From an uncultured Dehalococcoidia bacterium (GTDB lineage: Bacteria; Chloroflexota; Dehalococcoidia; Lucifugimonadales; UBA3495), in NCBI GenBank assembly GCA_958296445.1, contig OY282565.1:2839570-2903569 (forward strand): a stretch of 64,000 nucleotides of DNA. Reading direction: 5' to 3'. A program made the position numbers and the translations under genes. Shown piece by piece: positions 52,130 to 60,712 of this stretch (position 1 is its first letter; the number at the start of each line of letters is the position of its first letter). The notes under the pieces are model-generated. The model was not told where the DNA came from and ran no database searches. It saw nothing but the letters and a program-made list of their open reading frames with translations.

Positions 52130-53146
52130 ATGACGGTTCGGGGGAATGATTGGCTGGATTTGGTTCGGGAGGATACGCTGGAGCCGGAAATCGCTATTTG
52201 CGATCCGCATCATCATTTTTGGGAGTACCGGCCGGAGCCGGCGGATTACCAGCGTTATTTGCTGGAGGAGCTGGCCGCGGATATTAACAGCGGGCATAAT
52301 GTGCGCTCTACGGTGTTTGTGGAGGCGCGGTCGAGTTACCGGGCGGATGGGCCGGAGGAAATGCGGCCGGTGGGAGAGGTGGAGTTTGTGCAGGCTATCG
52401 CCGACGCCGGGGCGGGGGGGCAGTACGGGCCGGGGCGTCCGGCGCACGGGATTATCGGGCGGGCGGACCTGAAGCTGGGCGACGGGGTGCGCCGGGTGCT
52501 GGAGGCTTTGCAGGAAGCCAGTCCTAACCGCTTCAGGGGGGTGCGACATTCGGTGGGGTGGGATCCTAGCCCGGAGCTGGATAACCGGGAGGTTGAGGGC
52601 TGTTTGTTGCGGGACGATTATAGGGCCGGGGCGCGGGCGCTGGCGGAAATGGGGTTTGTGCTGGAAAACTCGCTTTATTTTCCGCAGCTTGACGATTTGG
52701 CGTCTTTCGCCAACGCGGTGCCGGAAGTGACGGTCGTGCTGAATCATCTGGGCGGGTTCTGCCGCATCGGGCCTTATGCCGGGCGGGATGAGGAAGTGAT
52801 GGCGGAGTGGCGGCGGGGCATCGCGGCGGTGGCGGCCTGCCCTAACATTGTGATGAAGCTGGGGGGCATCGGTATGCCGCGCATCGGGTTTGACTGGCAC
52901 GAGCGGGAAAGGCCGGTGGGGTCTGAGGAGATTGCGGATTCGATTGGGCCCATCATTCACTATCTTGTCGAGCAGTTCGGGCCGTCGCGCTGTATGTTCG
53001 AGAGCAACTTTCCGGTGGATAAGGTGTCTTTTTCCTACCATGTGCTGTTCAATGCATTCAAGCGGGTGTCGGCGGGGTACTCGGCGGGGGAGCGGGCGGA
53101 TATGTTTCACGATACGGCGGCGCGGGTTTACCGGCTGGGGGATTAG
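52130..53146 (+). CDS. Amidohydrolase family (Amidohydro_2) metal-dependent hydrolase
   Basis: A 338-residue TIM-barrel hydrolase. The metal-binding start CDPHHHFWEY (about residues 24-33), RFRGVRHSVGWDPSP, VVLNHLGGFCRIGPY (His) and the C-terminal FESNFPVDK (in place of the usual ExDxP acid) follow the family order. Relatives hydrolyse lactones (4-sulfomuconolactone, 2-pyrone-4,6-dicarboxylate) or decarboxylate aromatic acids. GGGAGGG supports ATG 52130. It is divergent from the MsnO8-like gene with about 180 bp between, which could hold shared control, though a dispersed repeat also lies there (52028). Confidence 0.88.
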   Translation: MTVRGNDWLDLVREDTLEPEIAICDPHHHFWEYRPEPADYQRYLLEELAADINSGHNVRSTVFVEARSSYRADGPEEMRPVGEVEFVQAIADAGAGGQYGPGRPAHGIIGRADLKLGDGVRRVLEALQEASPNRFRGVRHSVGWDPSPELDNREVEGCLLRDDYRAGARALAEMGFVLENSLYFPQLDDLASFANAVPEVTVVLNHLGGFCRIGPYAGRDEEVMAEWRRGIAAVAACPNIVMKLGGIGMPRIGFDWHERERPVGSEEIADSIGPIIHYLVEQFGPSRCMFESNFPVDKVSFSYHVLFNAFKRVSAGYSAGERADMFHDTAARVYRLGD

Positions 53147-53371
53147 CCGGGGTAGATTAAACGCAGAGAGCGCAGAGGGCGCGCAGAGGGCGCAGAGATT
53201 TTTTTGGGTTGGGTTTGTGTAGTCTGGGGTTGATTTCGCAGTTTTCCCTACCGACGAAAAGGGCGCACGGCTGTGCGCCCCTACGGGGGGGGACGGGCGC
53301 ACGGGTGTGCGGCCCTACGGGGGGCGGATGGGGGTGGGCGCTATTTTGGCAATGTTTGAGGAGGGTTTTTT
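53147..53371. repeat. Dispersed repeats between hydrolase genes
   Basis: A short tract of ACGCAGAGAGCGCAGAGGGCGC units (53160-53200) and two GGGCGCACGG(C/G)TGTGCGxCCCTACGG palindromes (about 53260-53320). No gene seen. Confidence 0.7.
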
Positions 53372-54528
53372 ATGGTTGTGGAGCGGTTTAGGATTGAGGT
53401 GCCGGATGGGGTGCTGGAGGATTTGCGGGGGCGGCTGGGGGATACTCGGTGGCCGGACGAGATTGCGGGGGCGGGGTGGGATTACGGGAGCAATCTGGAT
53501 TATGTCAGGGAGCTGTGCGAGTACTGGCGGACGGGGTTTGACTGGCGGGCGCAGGAAAGGAAGCTGAACGAGTTTCATCATTACAAGTCGGGGGTTGACG
53601 GGCTGGATATTCATTTTATCCACGAGAGGGGGCAGGGGCCGAATCCTATGCCGCTGGTGATTACTCACGGGTGGCCCAGCACGTTTTTTGAGATGAGCAA
53701 GATTGTGCCGTTGCTGGCCGACCCGGCGGCCCACGGGGGGACGCCGCGGACGCTTTTGATGTGGTGGCGCCGTCGTTGCCGGGGTTCGGGTTTTCGCAGG
53801 CGTCGCAGGAACGGGGGATGGAGATTGGCCGGGTGGCCGGGCTGTGGGCGCGGCTGATGACGGAGAATCTGGGGTATCCGCGTTTTGCGGCGGTGGGTGG
53901 CGACATCGGGGCGGGGGTGACGTCGCGGCTGGGGTATTCTCACGCCGACAAGCTGTATGGGATACACCTTACGTCGGTGACCCGGCCTACGCCTTATTTG
54001 GGGCCGGATTCGCGGCCTTTGACGGAGGCGGAGGAGGCTCACAGCGCCCAACGGGAACGCTGGTTCCAGGACGAAGGGGGCTATAATCATATTCAAGGCA
54101 CCAAGCCGCAGACTTTGTCTTACGGGCTTAACGATTCTCCGGCGGGGGTGTGCGCCTGGATTGTGGAGAAGTGGCGCACTTGGAGCGACTGTAACGGGGA
54201 TGTGGAGAGTGTGTATACCAAGGACGAGCTGCTTACTACGGTCACTCTTTACTGGGTGACGGGAACCATTGGGTCGTCGGTGCGGATGTACCGGGAGAAT
54301 CAGAGTGTGCTGTGGACGCTGGGGCAGGAGGAACGGGTGGCGGCGCCGGCGGGGATGGCGATGTTTCCGCAGGAAATCGCGCGGCCGCCGCGAGAGTGGG
54401 CGGAGCGTTCCTACGATGTGCGGCAGTGGCGGGAAATGCCGCGGGGGGGCCACTTTGCGGCGTTTGAGGAGCCGGAACTGCTGGCGGGGGAGGTGCGGGA
54501 GTTTTTCCGGCAGTTCCGGGGGGATTAA
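53372..54528 (+). pseudogene. Epoxide hydrolase (EHN type) with a -1 frameshift in a G run
   Basis: The first frame (53372-about 53745) encodes the EHN N-terminal domain and HGWPSTFFEM oxyanion-loop; the second frame (from about 53742 to 54528) resumes with DAFDVVAPSLPGFGFS, the nucleophile GGDIGAG (Asp), and the final catalytic GGHFAAFEEPE. Adding one G to the six-G run at 53735-53740 restores one frame of about 385 codons, reading AHGGDAADAFDVV. All catalytic residues are intact otherwise. The G-run suggests slipped-strand variation or a sequencing error rather than an old pseudogene. The enzyme would hydrolyse epoxides made by monooxygenases. Confidence 0.88.
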
Positions 54529-54798
54529 ACGCAGAGAGCGCAGAGGACGCGGAGAGGGCGCAGAGTTTTTTGGGGGGTTGATTAAACGCCGAGAGCGCAG
54601 AGAGCGCAGAGTTTTTTGTTTTATATCCTTGGGGATTTTCTTTTGTCATCCTGAGTTGAGGGAAGGGTCTCAGTGGCTAAGGGGGGGGATTCTTCGCTTT
54701 GCTCAGAATGACAGAGATCTGGCTCAGAATGACAGGCATTGCGCTCTGAGTGACAGAGATCGGTCTTTGGGGTTGAAAATTTGGTTTGGGGGTGATTT
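54529..54798. repeat. Dispersed repeats before the large hydrolase
   Basis: AACGCAGAGAGCGCAGAG units (54530-54610), then a CTTCGCTTTGCTCAGAATGACAGAGAT element with partial echoes (54640-54765). No gene seen. Confidence 0.7.
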
Positions 54799-56910
54799 AT
54801 GGTTGTGGTGCGGCTTGAGGTGGGTTCGGAGCGGGGGTTTGCGGGCGGGGAGGTTTTTGGGGGGGTGGGGGCTTATAGGCAGATAGACGGGACGGCGGTT
54901 TTTGCGGTTGATCCGGGGAATGGGGCTAATGGGGCTGTTGCGGATATTGGATTGGCGGCGCGGAATGGTGATGGGTTGGTGGAGTTCAGCGCTGATTTTC
55001 GTATTTTGCAGCCCGACGTTTTATCGGACAGGGGGGGCAACGGCGGCAGGGGGGGCGGCAACGGGGGCCGGGGGGGCAATGGGGGCAGGGGGGGTAATGG
55101 GGGCAGGGGGGGTAATGGGCGGTTGTTGCTGGATGTGCTGAATCGGGGGAAGGCTTTGGCTTTGCGGAATATCAATAGCGCTCCCGATGTGGCGCCGGAT
55201 GGGCCGTTGCATCCGGGTAACGGGTTTTTGATGCGGGAAGGTTATACGGTGGCTTGGTGCGGGTGGCAGCACGATGTGCCGGATACGCCGGGGCTGTTGC
55301 GGATTCGGGCGCCGGAGGCTTTGGAGGACGGGCGGGCGGTTTCGGGCAAGGTTGTGGTGACTTTCCAGCCTAATGCCGTTACCGAGGTTCAGTATCTGGC
55401 CGACCGGATGCATCGGGCTTATCCGGCCAATAATCTGGAGGATTGGGAGTCGGTTCTGACGGTGCAGGATGATGAGGATGCGCCGGAGGCGGTGATACCG
55501 CGGCGGGATTGGTGGTTTGCGCGGGTGGAGGACGGGCGGCGTGTTCCCGACCCTTGCTATGTTCATTTGGCCGGGGGTTTTCAGCCGGGGAAGGTTTATC
55601 AGGTGGTTTATAGCACCAGCGGCTCGCCGGTGGCCGGGCTGGGGCTGCTGGCTACCCGCGACTTTGCGGCGTGTCTGAGATATGGGGATGCGCCTGCGCT
55701 GGCCTTGCCGGGGCGGGGTCGGGAATTGGAGCGGGCTTACGCCTTTGGGGTGTCGCAGAGCGGGCGGTTTTTGCGCTCTTTCCTGTATCACGGGCTTAAT
55801 CGGGACGAATGGGGGCGGGCGGCCTTTGACGGCTTTATGCCGCACGTGGCCGGGGGCAAGCGGGGGGAGTTTAATCAGCGTTTCGCGCAGCCTTCGAGTC
55901 AGGCCACTCGCAGCGTGAACAGTTTGTTTCCCTTTGCCGACGCGCCGCAGACCGACCCGGATACCGGCATAACCGACGGGCTGCTATCCCGCTTGTCGGA
56001 GCAGGGGGAGCTGCCCAAGGTGATGTATACGTATACGTCGTCGGAATACTGGGCGGGGCATGGGTCGCTGGTGCATACGGACGTGGAGGGGCGGGAGGAT
56101 GTGGAGCCGCCGGATGCGGTGCGGGTGTACGCCTTTGCCGGGACGCAGCACGCGCTGGGGGGGCTGCCGCTGACCGATACGGATTTGGCGGACGGCTATC
56201 GGGGGGCGCACGATTTTAATTGCCTGGATTACCGGGCTTTTTTGCGGGCGGCTTTGGTCAATCTGGATCGCTGGGTTTCCGGGGGGGAGCTGCCGCCGCC
56301 TAGCCGGTATCCGCGTATCGGCGACGGTACGGCGGTTGATCCGGCCGGGGTTGATCCGGCCGGGGTTGCGGGGAAGCTGGAGGCGATTCCCGGGGTTAGG
56401 TTGCCGCGGCCGTTGCGGAAGTTTACGCGGCTGGATTTCGGGCCGGACCCGGGGGTTCCTGCGGTAACGCCGCCTGCGGTGGGACGGGATTACCCGGGGC
56501 TGGTGTCGCAAGTTGACGGCGACGGCAACGAAGTGGCGGGCGTCCGGCTGCCGCTGGTGTCGGTTCCGCTGGGGACGCATCTGGGCTGGAACCGGCGGCA
56601 CGGGGACATCGGCGGCGCGGGGCAGACGCTTTCTACGGGCGGGGCGTCGGGGGGAACCTTGCGGGGTTCGTCCATACCTTTTGCGGCTACCCGGCGGGAG
56701 CGGGAGGAGTCGGGGGATCCGCGGGCGTCCATTGAGGAGCGTTATCCGTCGGAGCAGCGTTTTTTGGAGCTGGTGGAGGCGGCGGCGCGGCGGCTGGTCG
56801 GGGAGGGGTATTTGCTGGAGGAGGATGTGGCGTTGCTTACGGCGCAGGCGTCGGAGCATTACCGCGTGTTTGCGGCGCGGGTGGGGGAGGTTCAGCCGGT
56901 GGGGGATTAG
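54799..56910 (+). CDS. Large alpha/beta hydrolase-domain protein with Gly/Asn/Arg repeat insert
   Basis: A 703-residue protein of the 'alpha/beta hydrolase domain' group (Abhydrolase_10-like). The nucleophile elbow is FGVSQSGRFLRSFL (about residues 318-331, Ser in GVSQSG), with later AGGKRGEFNQRF and FAGTQHALGG (His). The N-terminal beta-rich domain is interrupted by NGGRGG repeats (about residues 79-108, DNA 55030-55120), a low-complexity insert unlike the rest of the protein. No signal peptide is evident. ATG 54799 fits the conserved-looking start VVVRLEVGSERGFAGG. The substrate is unknown; esters or lactones are likely. Confidence 0.82.
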   Translation: MVVVRLEVGSERGFAGGEVFGGVGAYRQIDGTAVFAVDPGNGANGAVADIGLAARNGDGLVEFSADFRILQPDVLSDRGGNGGRGGGNGGRGGNGGRGGNGGRGGNGRLLLDVLNRGKALALRNINSAPDVAPDGPLHPGNGFLMREGYTVAWCGWQHDVPDTPGLLRIRAPEALEDGRAVSGKVVVTFQPNAVTEVQYLADRMHRAYPANNLEDWESVLTVQDDEDAPEAVIPRRDWWFARVEDGRRVPDPCYVHLAGGFQPGKVYQVVYSTSGSPVAGLGLLATRDFAACLRYGDAPALALPGRGRELERAYAFGVSQSGRFLRSFLYHGLNRDEWGRAAFDGFMPHVAGGKRGEFNQRFAQPSSQATRSVNSLFPFADAPQTDPDTGITDGLLSRLSEQGELPKVMYTYTSSEYWAGHGSLVHTDVEGREDVEPPDAVRVYAFAGTQHALGGLPLTDTDLADGYRGAHDFNCLDYRAFLRAALVNLDRWVSGGELPPPSRYPRIGDGTAVDPAGVDPAGVAGKLEAIPGVRLPRPLRKFTRLDFGPDPGVPAVTPPAVGRDYPGLVSQVDGDGNEVAGVRLPLVSVPLGTHLGWNRRHGDIGGAGQTLSTGGASGGTLRGSSIPFAATRREREESGDPRASIEERYPSEQRFLELVEAAARRLVGEGYLLEEDVALLTAQASEHYRVFAARVGEVQPVGD

Positions 56911-57034
56911 GGGGTGGGGGGTTGTTTGGGGCGAGGTGAAATTGTTGGCCGTTGTTTGCGGCGGGAATGGCGGGGCGCAGGCGGGGGTGGTGGGCGTTTA
57001 CAGTGGGGAATTTGGCGGATTGGAGGTATGGTAT

Positions 57035-58594
57035 ATGAAGTACGATGTGATTGTGATTGGGGCGGGGTCGGGCGGTGGGGCGCTGGCTACGCGGCTTGCG
57101 GAGGATCCGGGGCGGTCGGTGCTGTTGCTGGAGGCTGGGCCGGATTATCCCGATTTGGAGCAGACGCCGGATGACCTGAAGTTTGGGTATGCGCCGCGGG
57201 CGTCGGAGATGGGGGCGCCGCATAACTGGTCGTTTACGGGCAAGGGGAGCGCGGGCCGGTCGGAGGATGTGGTGGTGCCGCGGGGCCGGGTGGTGGGCGG
57301 CACGAGCGCGATTAACGGGCAGGTGTTTCTGCGGGGGGTTCCCGAGGATTATGACAGTTGGGCGGAGTGGGGGAACGATGAATGGTCTTTCGTGAAATGC
57401 CTGCCCTACTTTCGCAAGCTGGAAACGGATACCGACATCCGGGACGATTTTCACGGGTTCGACGGGCCGGTGCCGGTGCGGCGTCACAAGCGGGAGGCCT
57501 GGCTTCCGTTGCAGGAGGCGTTTCACGTTTCGGCAATGGCGGATGGGTACGCCGAGGTTTATGACCACAATCACCCGGATTCGACGGGGGTTGGCCCGTT
57601 GCCGATGAACAATCCCAACGGGGTGCGGATGAGTACGGCGTTGACTTACATCAGCAACAACCGGCACCGGCTTAATTTCACTATTCGCGGCAATGTGCTG
57701 GTGCGGCGGATTCTGTTTGACGCTGCGGGGGACGGGACGCCGCGGGCGGTGGGGGTTGAGGTGGAAAGCGGGGGCGAGGTGTTTACGGTGGAGGGCAATC
57801 AGGTGGTGCTGTGCGCCGGGGCGGTGGCGTCGCCGCAGGTACTGATGCTTTCGGGGGTTGGCCCGGCGGGGCATTTGCGGGAAATGGGGCTGCCGGTGGT
57901 TAAGGATTTGCCGGGGGTGGGGCAGAATCTGCGGGATCATCCGCTTTGCGCGGTGCGGGTCAAGACGCGGGCGGATTTTCCGCTGGATGCCGAGGCGCCG
58001 CGGATTCAGACGGTTTTGCGTTACACGGCGGCCAATTCGGATCTGCGGAACGATATGCAGATTTTGCCGTCGTCGTTTTCGACGCCTTTGGGCGGCGATC
58101 CGTATGCCGAGGAGGGCATCCGGTTTACTTGCATTCTGGAGCTGGCGAAGAGTTCGGGGGAGATCCGGCTGCGCTCTACGGAGCCGGGGGATATGCCGGA
58201 GATCAACTGCCGTCACTTGGAGGAGGCCTTTGACCGGGAGCGGATGCGGGAGGCGGTGCGGCTGTCTTTCAAGTTTATGGAGCATGAGGCATTTAGCGAG
58301 ATTGTGGAGGAGGCCATATCGCCGACGCGGGAGGAGGCGGCGTCGGATGATGCGCTGGACGCCTGGATGCTGGAGACGGTGGACATCGGGCAGCATCTTT
58401 CCGGCACTTGCAAGATGGGGCCGGGGAGCGATGCTATGGCGGTGGTGGATCAGTACGGGCGGGTTCACGGGGTTGAGGGGTTGCGGGTGGCCGATGCGTC
58501 GGTGATGCCGGATGTTATCCGCGCGAACACGAATCTGACTACGATAATGATTGGGGAGCGGGTGGCGGACTGGATTGTTGAGCAGGGGGGGTAG
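57035..58594 (+). CDS. GMC family FAD-dependent oxidoreductase
   Basis: A 519-residue glucose-methanol-choline oxidoreductase. The FAD motif is VIVIGAGSGGGALATRLAE (residues 5-23), GMC signature 1 is in GRVVGGTSAINGQVFLRG, signature 2 in LCAGAVASPQVLMLSGVGP, and the C-terminal catalytic region has HLSGTCKMG (His) and NTNLTTIMIGER (Asn). It oxidises an alcohol to the aldehyde with FAD. ATG 57035 is supported by GGAGGT. It follows the hydrolase gene by about 125 bp on the same strand, so both may serve the same catabolic route. Choline, aromatic or polyol substrates cannot be distinguished. Confidence 0.92.
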   Translation: MKYDVIVIGAGSGGGALATRLAEDPGRSVLLLEAGPDYPDLEQTPDDLKFGYAPRASEMGAPHNWSFTGKGSAGRSEDVVVPRGRVVGGTSAINGQVFLRGVPEDYDSWAEWGNDEWSFVKCLPYFRKLETDTDIRDDFHGFDGPVPVRRHKREAWLPLQEAFHVSAMADGYAEVYDHNHPDSTGVGPLPMNNPNGVRMSTALTYISNNRHRLNFTIRGNVLVRRILFDAAGDGTPRAVGVEVESGGEVFTVEGNQVVLCAGAVASPQVLMLSGVGPAGHLREMGLPVVKDLPGVGQNLRDHPLCAVRVKTRADFPLDAEAPRIQTVLRYTAANSDLRNDMQILPSSFSTPLGGDPYAEEGIRFTCILELAKSSGEIRLRSTEPGDMPEINCRHLEEAFDRERMREAVRLSFKFMEHEAFSEIVEEAISPTREEAASDDALDAWMLETVDIGQHLSGTCKMGPGSDAMAVVDQYGRVHGVEGLRVADASVMPDVIRANTNLTTIMIGERVADWIVEQGG

Positions 58595-58748
58595 GGGTTT
58601 TGGGGGGGGGTGCTGTGGAGGGGTTGCTTTTTGTGGCGGTTACGCCCCCACCCTAACCCTCCCCCTCCGGGGGAGGGAATTTTGGAATCATCTGGATTCC
58701 CGCTTTCGCGGGAATGACGGGGTGGGCGGGGGAGGGGATTATACGGGG
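58595..58748. repeat. Palindromic repeats between convergent genes
   Basis: A CCCTCCCCCTCCGGGGGAGGGA palindrome (about 58655-58677) and a GATTCCCGCTTTCGCGGGAATGACGG palindrome (58692-58718) lie between the GMC and GLUG stops and probably act as terminators. Confidence 0.7.
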
Positions 58749-60653
58749 TTATTGGGGGCCGAATTCGGCTTTGGTGTGGGCGCCGTCGGCGTTTAGGTCG
58801 GCTTTTAGGGCTGGGGGGGTTTGGGGGTTGCCGAAGTCCCAGCGGCGGCCGCCCCAGTGCCAGTTGGCGTAGATGCCGGTGTAGTCGTCGGGGGTTAGGA
58901 TTTCGGCGGTGGTTAGGCCGGTTATGCCTGCGGCGGGGTCGCCGTAGCCAGTGCCGTTGTTTTGGCCGGAGGTTTGGATGTCGTAGTAGCTGTCGGTGAC
59001 GTAGCCGGTGTTGAAGCCGACGAAGCCGCCGACGTCGCGCTGTCCTTGTACGGGGCCTGTGGAGTAGCTGGCGGCGACAACGCCGCTGTTGCCGCCTAGG
59101 AGTCCGCCGGTCTGGAAGTCGCCGGATACGGGGCCGGTGGCGTAGCTGTTGCTGATGGTGCCGGTGTCGCTGTTGAAGCCGACGAAGCCGCCTACATGGA
59201 GGCTGGTTGTGGCTTCGGCGCTATCGGCGATGGCGGATACGGGGCCGGTGGAGTAGCTGCCGCGCACTGCGCCGCGGTTGCGTCCTATCAGGCCGCCCAG
59301 GTCGCCCTCGATGCCGGAGACGGCGCCGGTGGCGTAGGCGGCGTCAACTTCTCCTTGGTTCCAGCCGACTAGGCCGCCGACGGTGATGACGCCGGAGACG
59401 TTGCCGGTGGCGTAGCTGTCGCTGATTACGGCGCCGGGGCGGTTGAGGGCGACTAGGCCGCCGATGCGGTGGCCGCCGGAGACGTTGGCGGTGGAGTGGC
59501 TGCGGGATACGCGGTCGTAGTTGATGTTGGCTATGCCGCCGGCGTCGTCGTAGATGACGGTGACGGAGCCGGTGGAGTAGCTGTCGGTGACGGAGCCTTG
59601 GTTGACGGCGACGATGCCGGCCGCGGAGTCGGTGGCGGATATATGGCTGTCGCTGTAGCTGGAGTTGATGGCGCCGCCGATGCTGATGGCGGTTATGCCG
59701 CCGCAGACGCGGAAGCAGTTGAGTACGCCGTTGAAGTAGCTGTCGGTGACTTCGCCGAAGAGGATGTATCCGGCAAGGCCGCCGCCTACGTTGTTGGCGA
59801 AGACGGTGCTGCCGGAGTAGCTGCCGGTGACTTTGCCTCTTTCGACGAAGCCGACGAGTCCGCCGGTTTCGCGGGAGGCGACGACTACGCCGGAGGCGTA
59901 GCTGGCGGTGACGGTTCCGGCGGCGTTGAAGCCGAGCAGGCCGCCGGCGGTGTTGCTGGCGGAAACTAGGGCGGCGGAATGACTGCCCCGGATTTCGCCG
60001 CTGGCGTCGTTGTGTCCGGCTAGGCCGCCGACGCTGTGGCTGCCGACTAGGACGCCGGTGGAGTGGCTGTCGCTGATGACGCCGCCGTTCCAGCCTGCCA
60101 GCGCGCCGACTTCGTTGCGCCCGGTGATGGTGGCGGCGGTGACGCCGACGGCGTTGATGGCGCCGGTGCTGGCGCCGAAGAGTCCGACGGCGTTTTGTTC
60201 GGGGCGATTGGTGAAGAGGTTGGCGACGGTGTGGCCGTTGCCCTCGAAGGCGGCGCTGAAGGGGTTGACGGGTTCGCCGATGCCGGGCCAGCCCTCGCCT
60301 TGCACCCATTGGGGGTTGAGGGCGTTGGCGGCGTAGCTGGACGGGTCGTTGAAGTCGAGGCTGCGGGTGAGTTCGTAGCCGGTGCAGGCGGCGGGGCAGC
60401 CCATAGCATCGGCCGGGTCGGGGAAGGCGGCGGCGTAGGCATCGGCGTTGGCTTCGGCATTGGATCCGGTGTCGGGGGCGCCGTCGCCGTTGAGGTCATA
60501 GCGCACGGCGTCGAGTTGCTCTAGGGCGGAAATATCTATGAGGCCGTTGTCGTTGCGGTCGTAGTCGGCGGCGGGGGCGGCGCAGGCTAGGGCGGACAGG
60601 GCGGCGGTCAGCAGAGCGATGGCGGCGGCAGCGCGTAGGGCGGCGAATTTCAT
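58749..60653 (-). CDS. GLUG-repeat surface lipoprotein with calcium-binding motifs
   Basis: A 634-residue exported protein. A signal peptide ends at a lipobox-like ALAC (Cys24). Then two EF-loop-like segments, DYDRNDNGLIDI and YDLNGDGAPD, resemble dockerin/thrombospondin type 3 calcium sites. Residues about 150-580 are 18 or more GLUG-type repeats (patterns such as VGGLAGHN, GGLVGFV, DSYSTG, GSYS), forming a beta-solenoid-like rod. The C-terminus has another NADGAHTKAEF. Such proteins are cell-surface adhesins or peptidase partners in other phyla. AAGGAAA precedes the ATG. The role is inferred as adhesion or surface binding. Confidence 0.85.
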   Translation of the reverse strand: MKFAALRAAAAIALLTAALSALACAAPAADYDRNDNGLIDISALEQLDAVRYDLNGDGAPDTGSNAEANADAYAAAFPDPADAMGCPAACTGYELTRSLDFNDPSSYAANALNPQWVQGEGWPGIGEPVNPFSAAFEGNGHTVANLFTNRPEQNAVGLFGASTGAINAVGVTAATITGRNEVGALAGWNGGVISDSHSTGVLVGSHSVGGLAGHNDASGEIRGSHSAALVSASNTAGGLLGFNAAGTVTASYASGVVVASRETGGLVGFVERGKVTGSYSGSTVFANNVGGGLAGYILFGEVTDSYFNGVLNCFRVCGGITAISIGGAINSSYSDSHISATDSAAGIVAVNQGSVTDSYSTGSVTVIYDDAGGIANINYDRVSRSHSTANVSGGHRIGGLVALNRPGAVISDSYATGNVSGVITVGGLVGWNQGEVDAAYATGAVSGIEGDLGGLIGRNRGAVRGSYSTGPVSAIADSAEATTSLHVGGFVGFNSDTGTISNSYATGPVSGDFQTGGLLGGNSGVVAASYSTGPVQGQRDVGGFVGFNTGYVTDSYYDIQTSGQNNGTGYGDPAAGITGLTTAEILTPDDYTGIYANWHWGGRRWDFGNPQTPPALKADLNADGAHTKAEFGPQ

Positions 60654-60664
60654 ACAGTTTCCTT

Positions 60665-60706
60665 ATTTATCTTTGCGCTGCAATCTTTGATTTATCTTTG
60701 CGCTGC
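60665..60706. repeat. Short direct repeat in the GLUG gene leader
   Basis: ATTTATCTTTGCGCTGC occurs twice, 25 bp apart (60665-60681 and 60690-60706), between the divergent-order start of the GLUG gene and the stop of the next gene. It may be an operator pair or a simple duplication. Confidence 0.5.
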
Positions 60707-60712
60707 GGCCGG

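Noticed and set aside
51953..53302. N-terminal extension of the MsnO8-like gene to a 788-codon frame
   Set aside because: The extra 450 codons are antisense of the amidohydrolase and low-complexity basic sequence; the conserved luciferase start is at 51952.
53372..53857. Separate 161-residue gene in the first frame of the epoxide hydrolase
   Set aside because: After the G-run the translation turns into Arg/Trp-rich nonsense, while the other frame carries the rest of the conserved hydrolase.
56513..57034. Longer start for the GMC oxidoreductase
   Set aside because: The upstream part is a wrong-frame reading of the preceding hydrolase; the FAD motif starts right after ATG 57035 with GGAGGT upstream.
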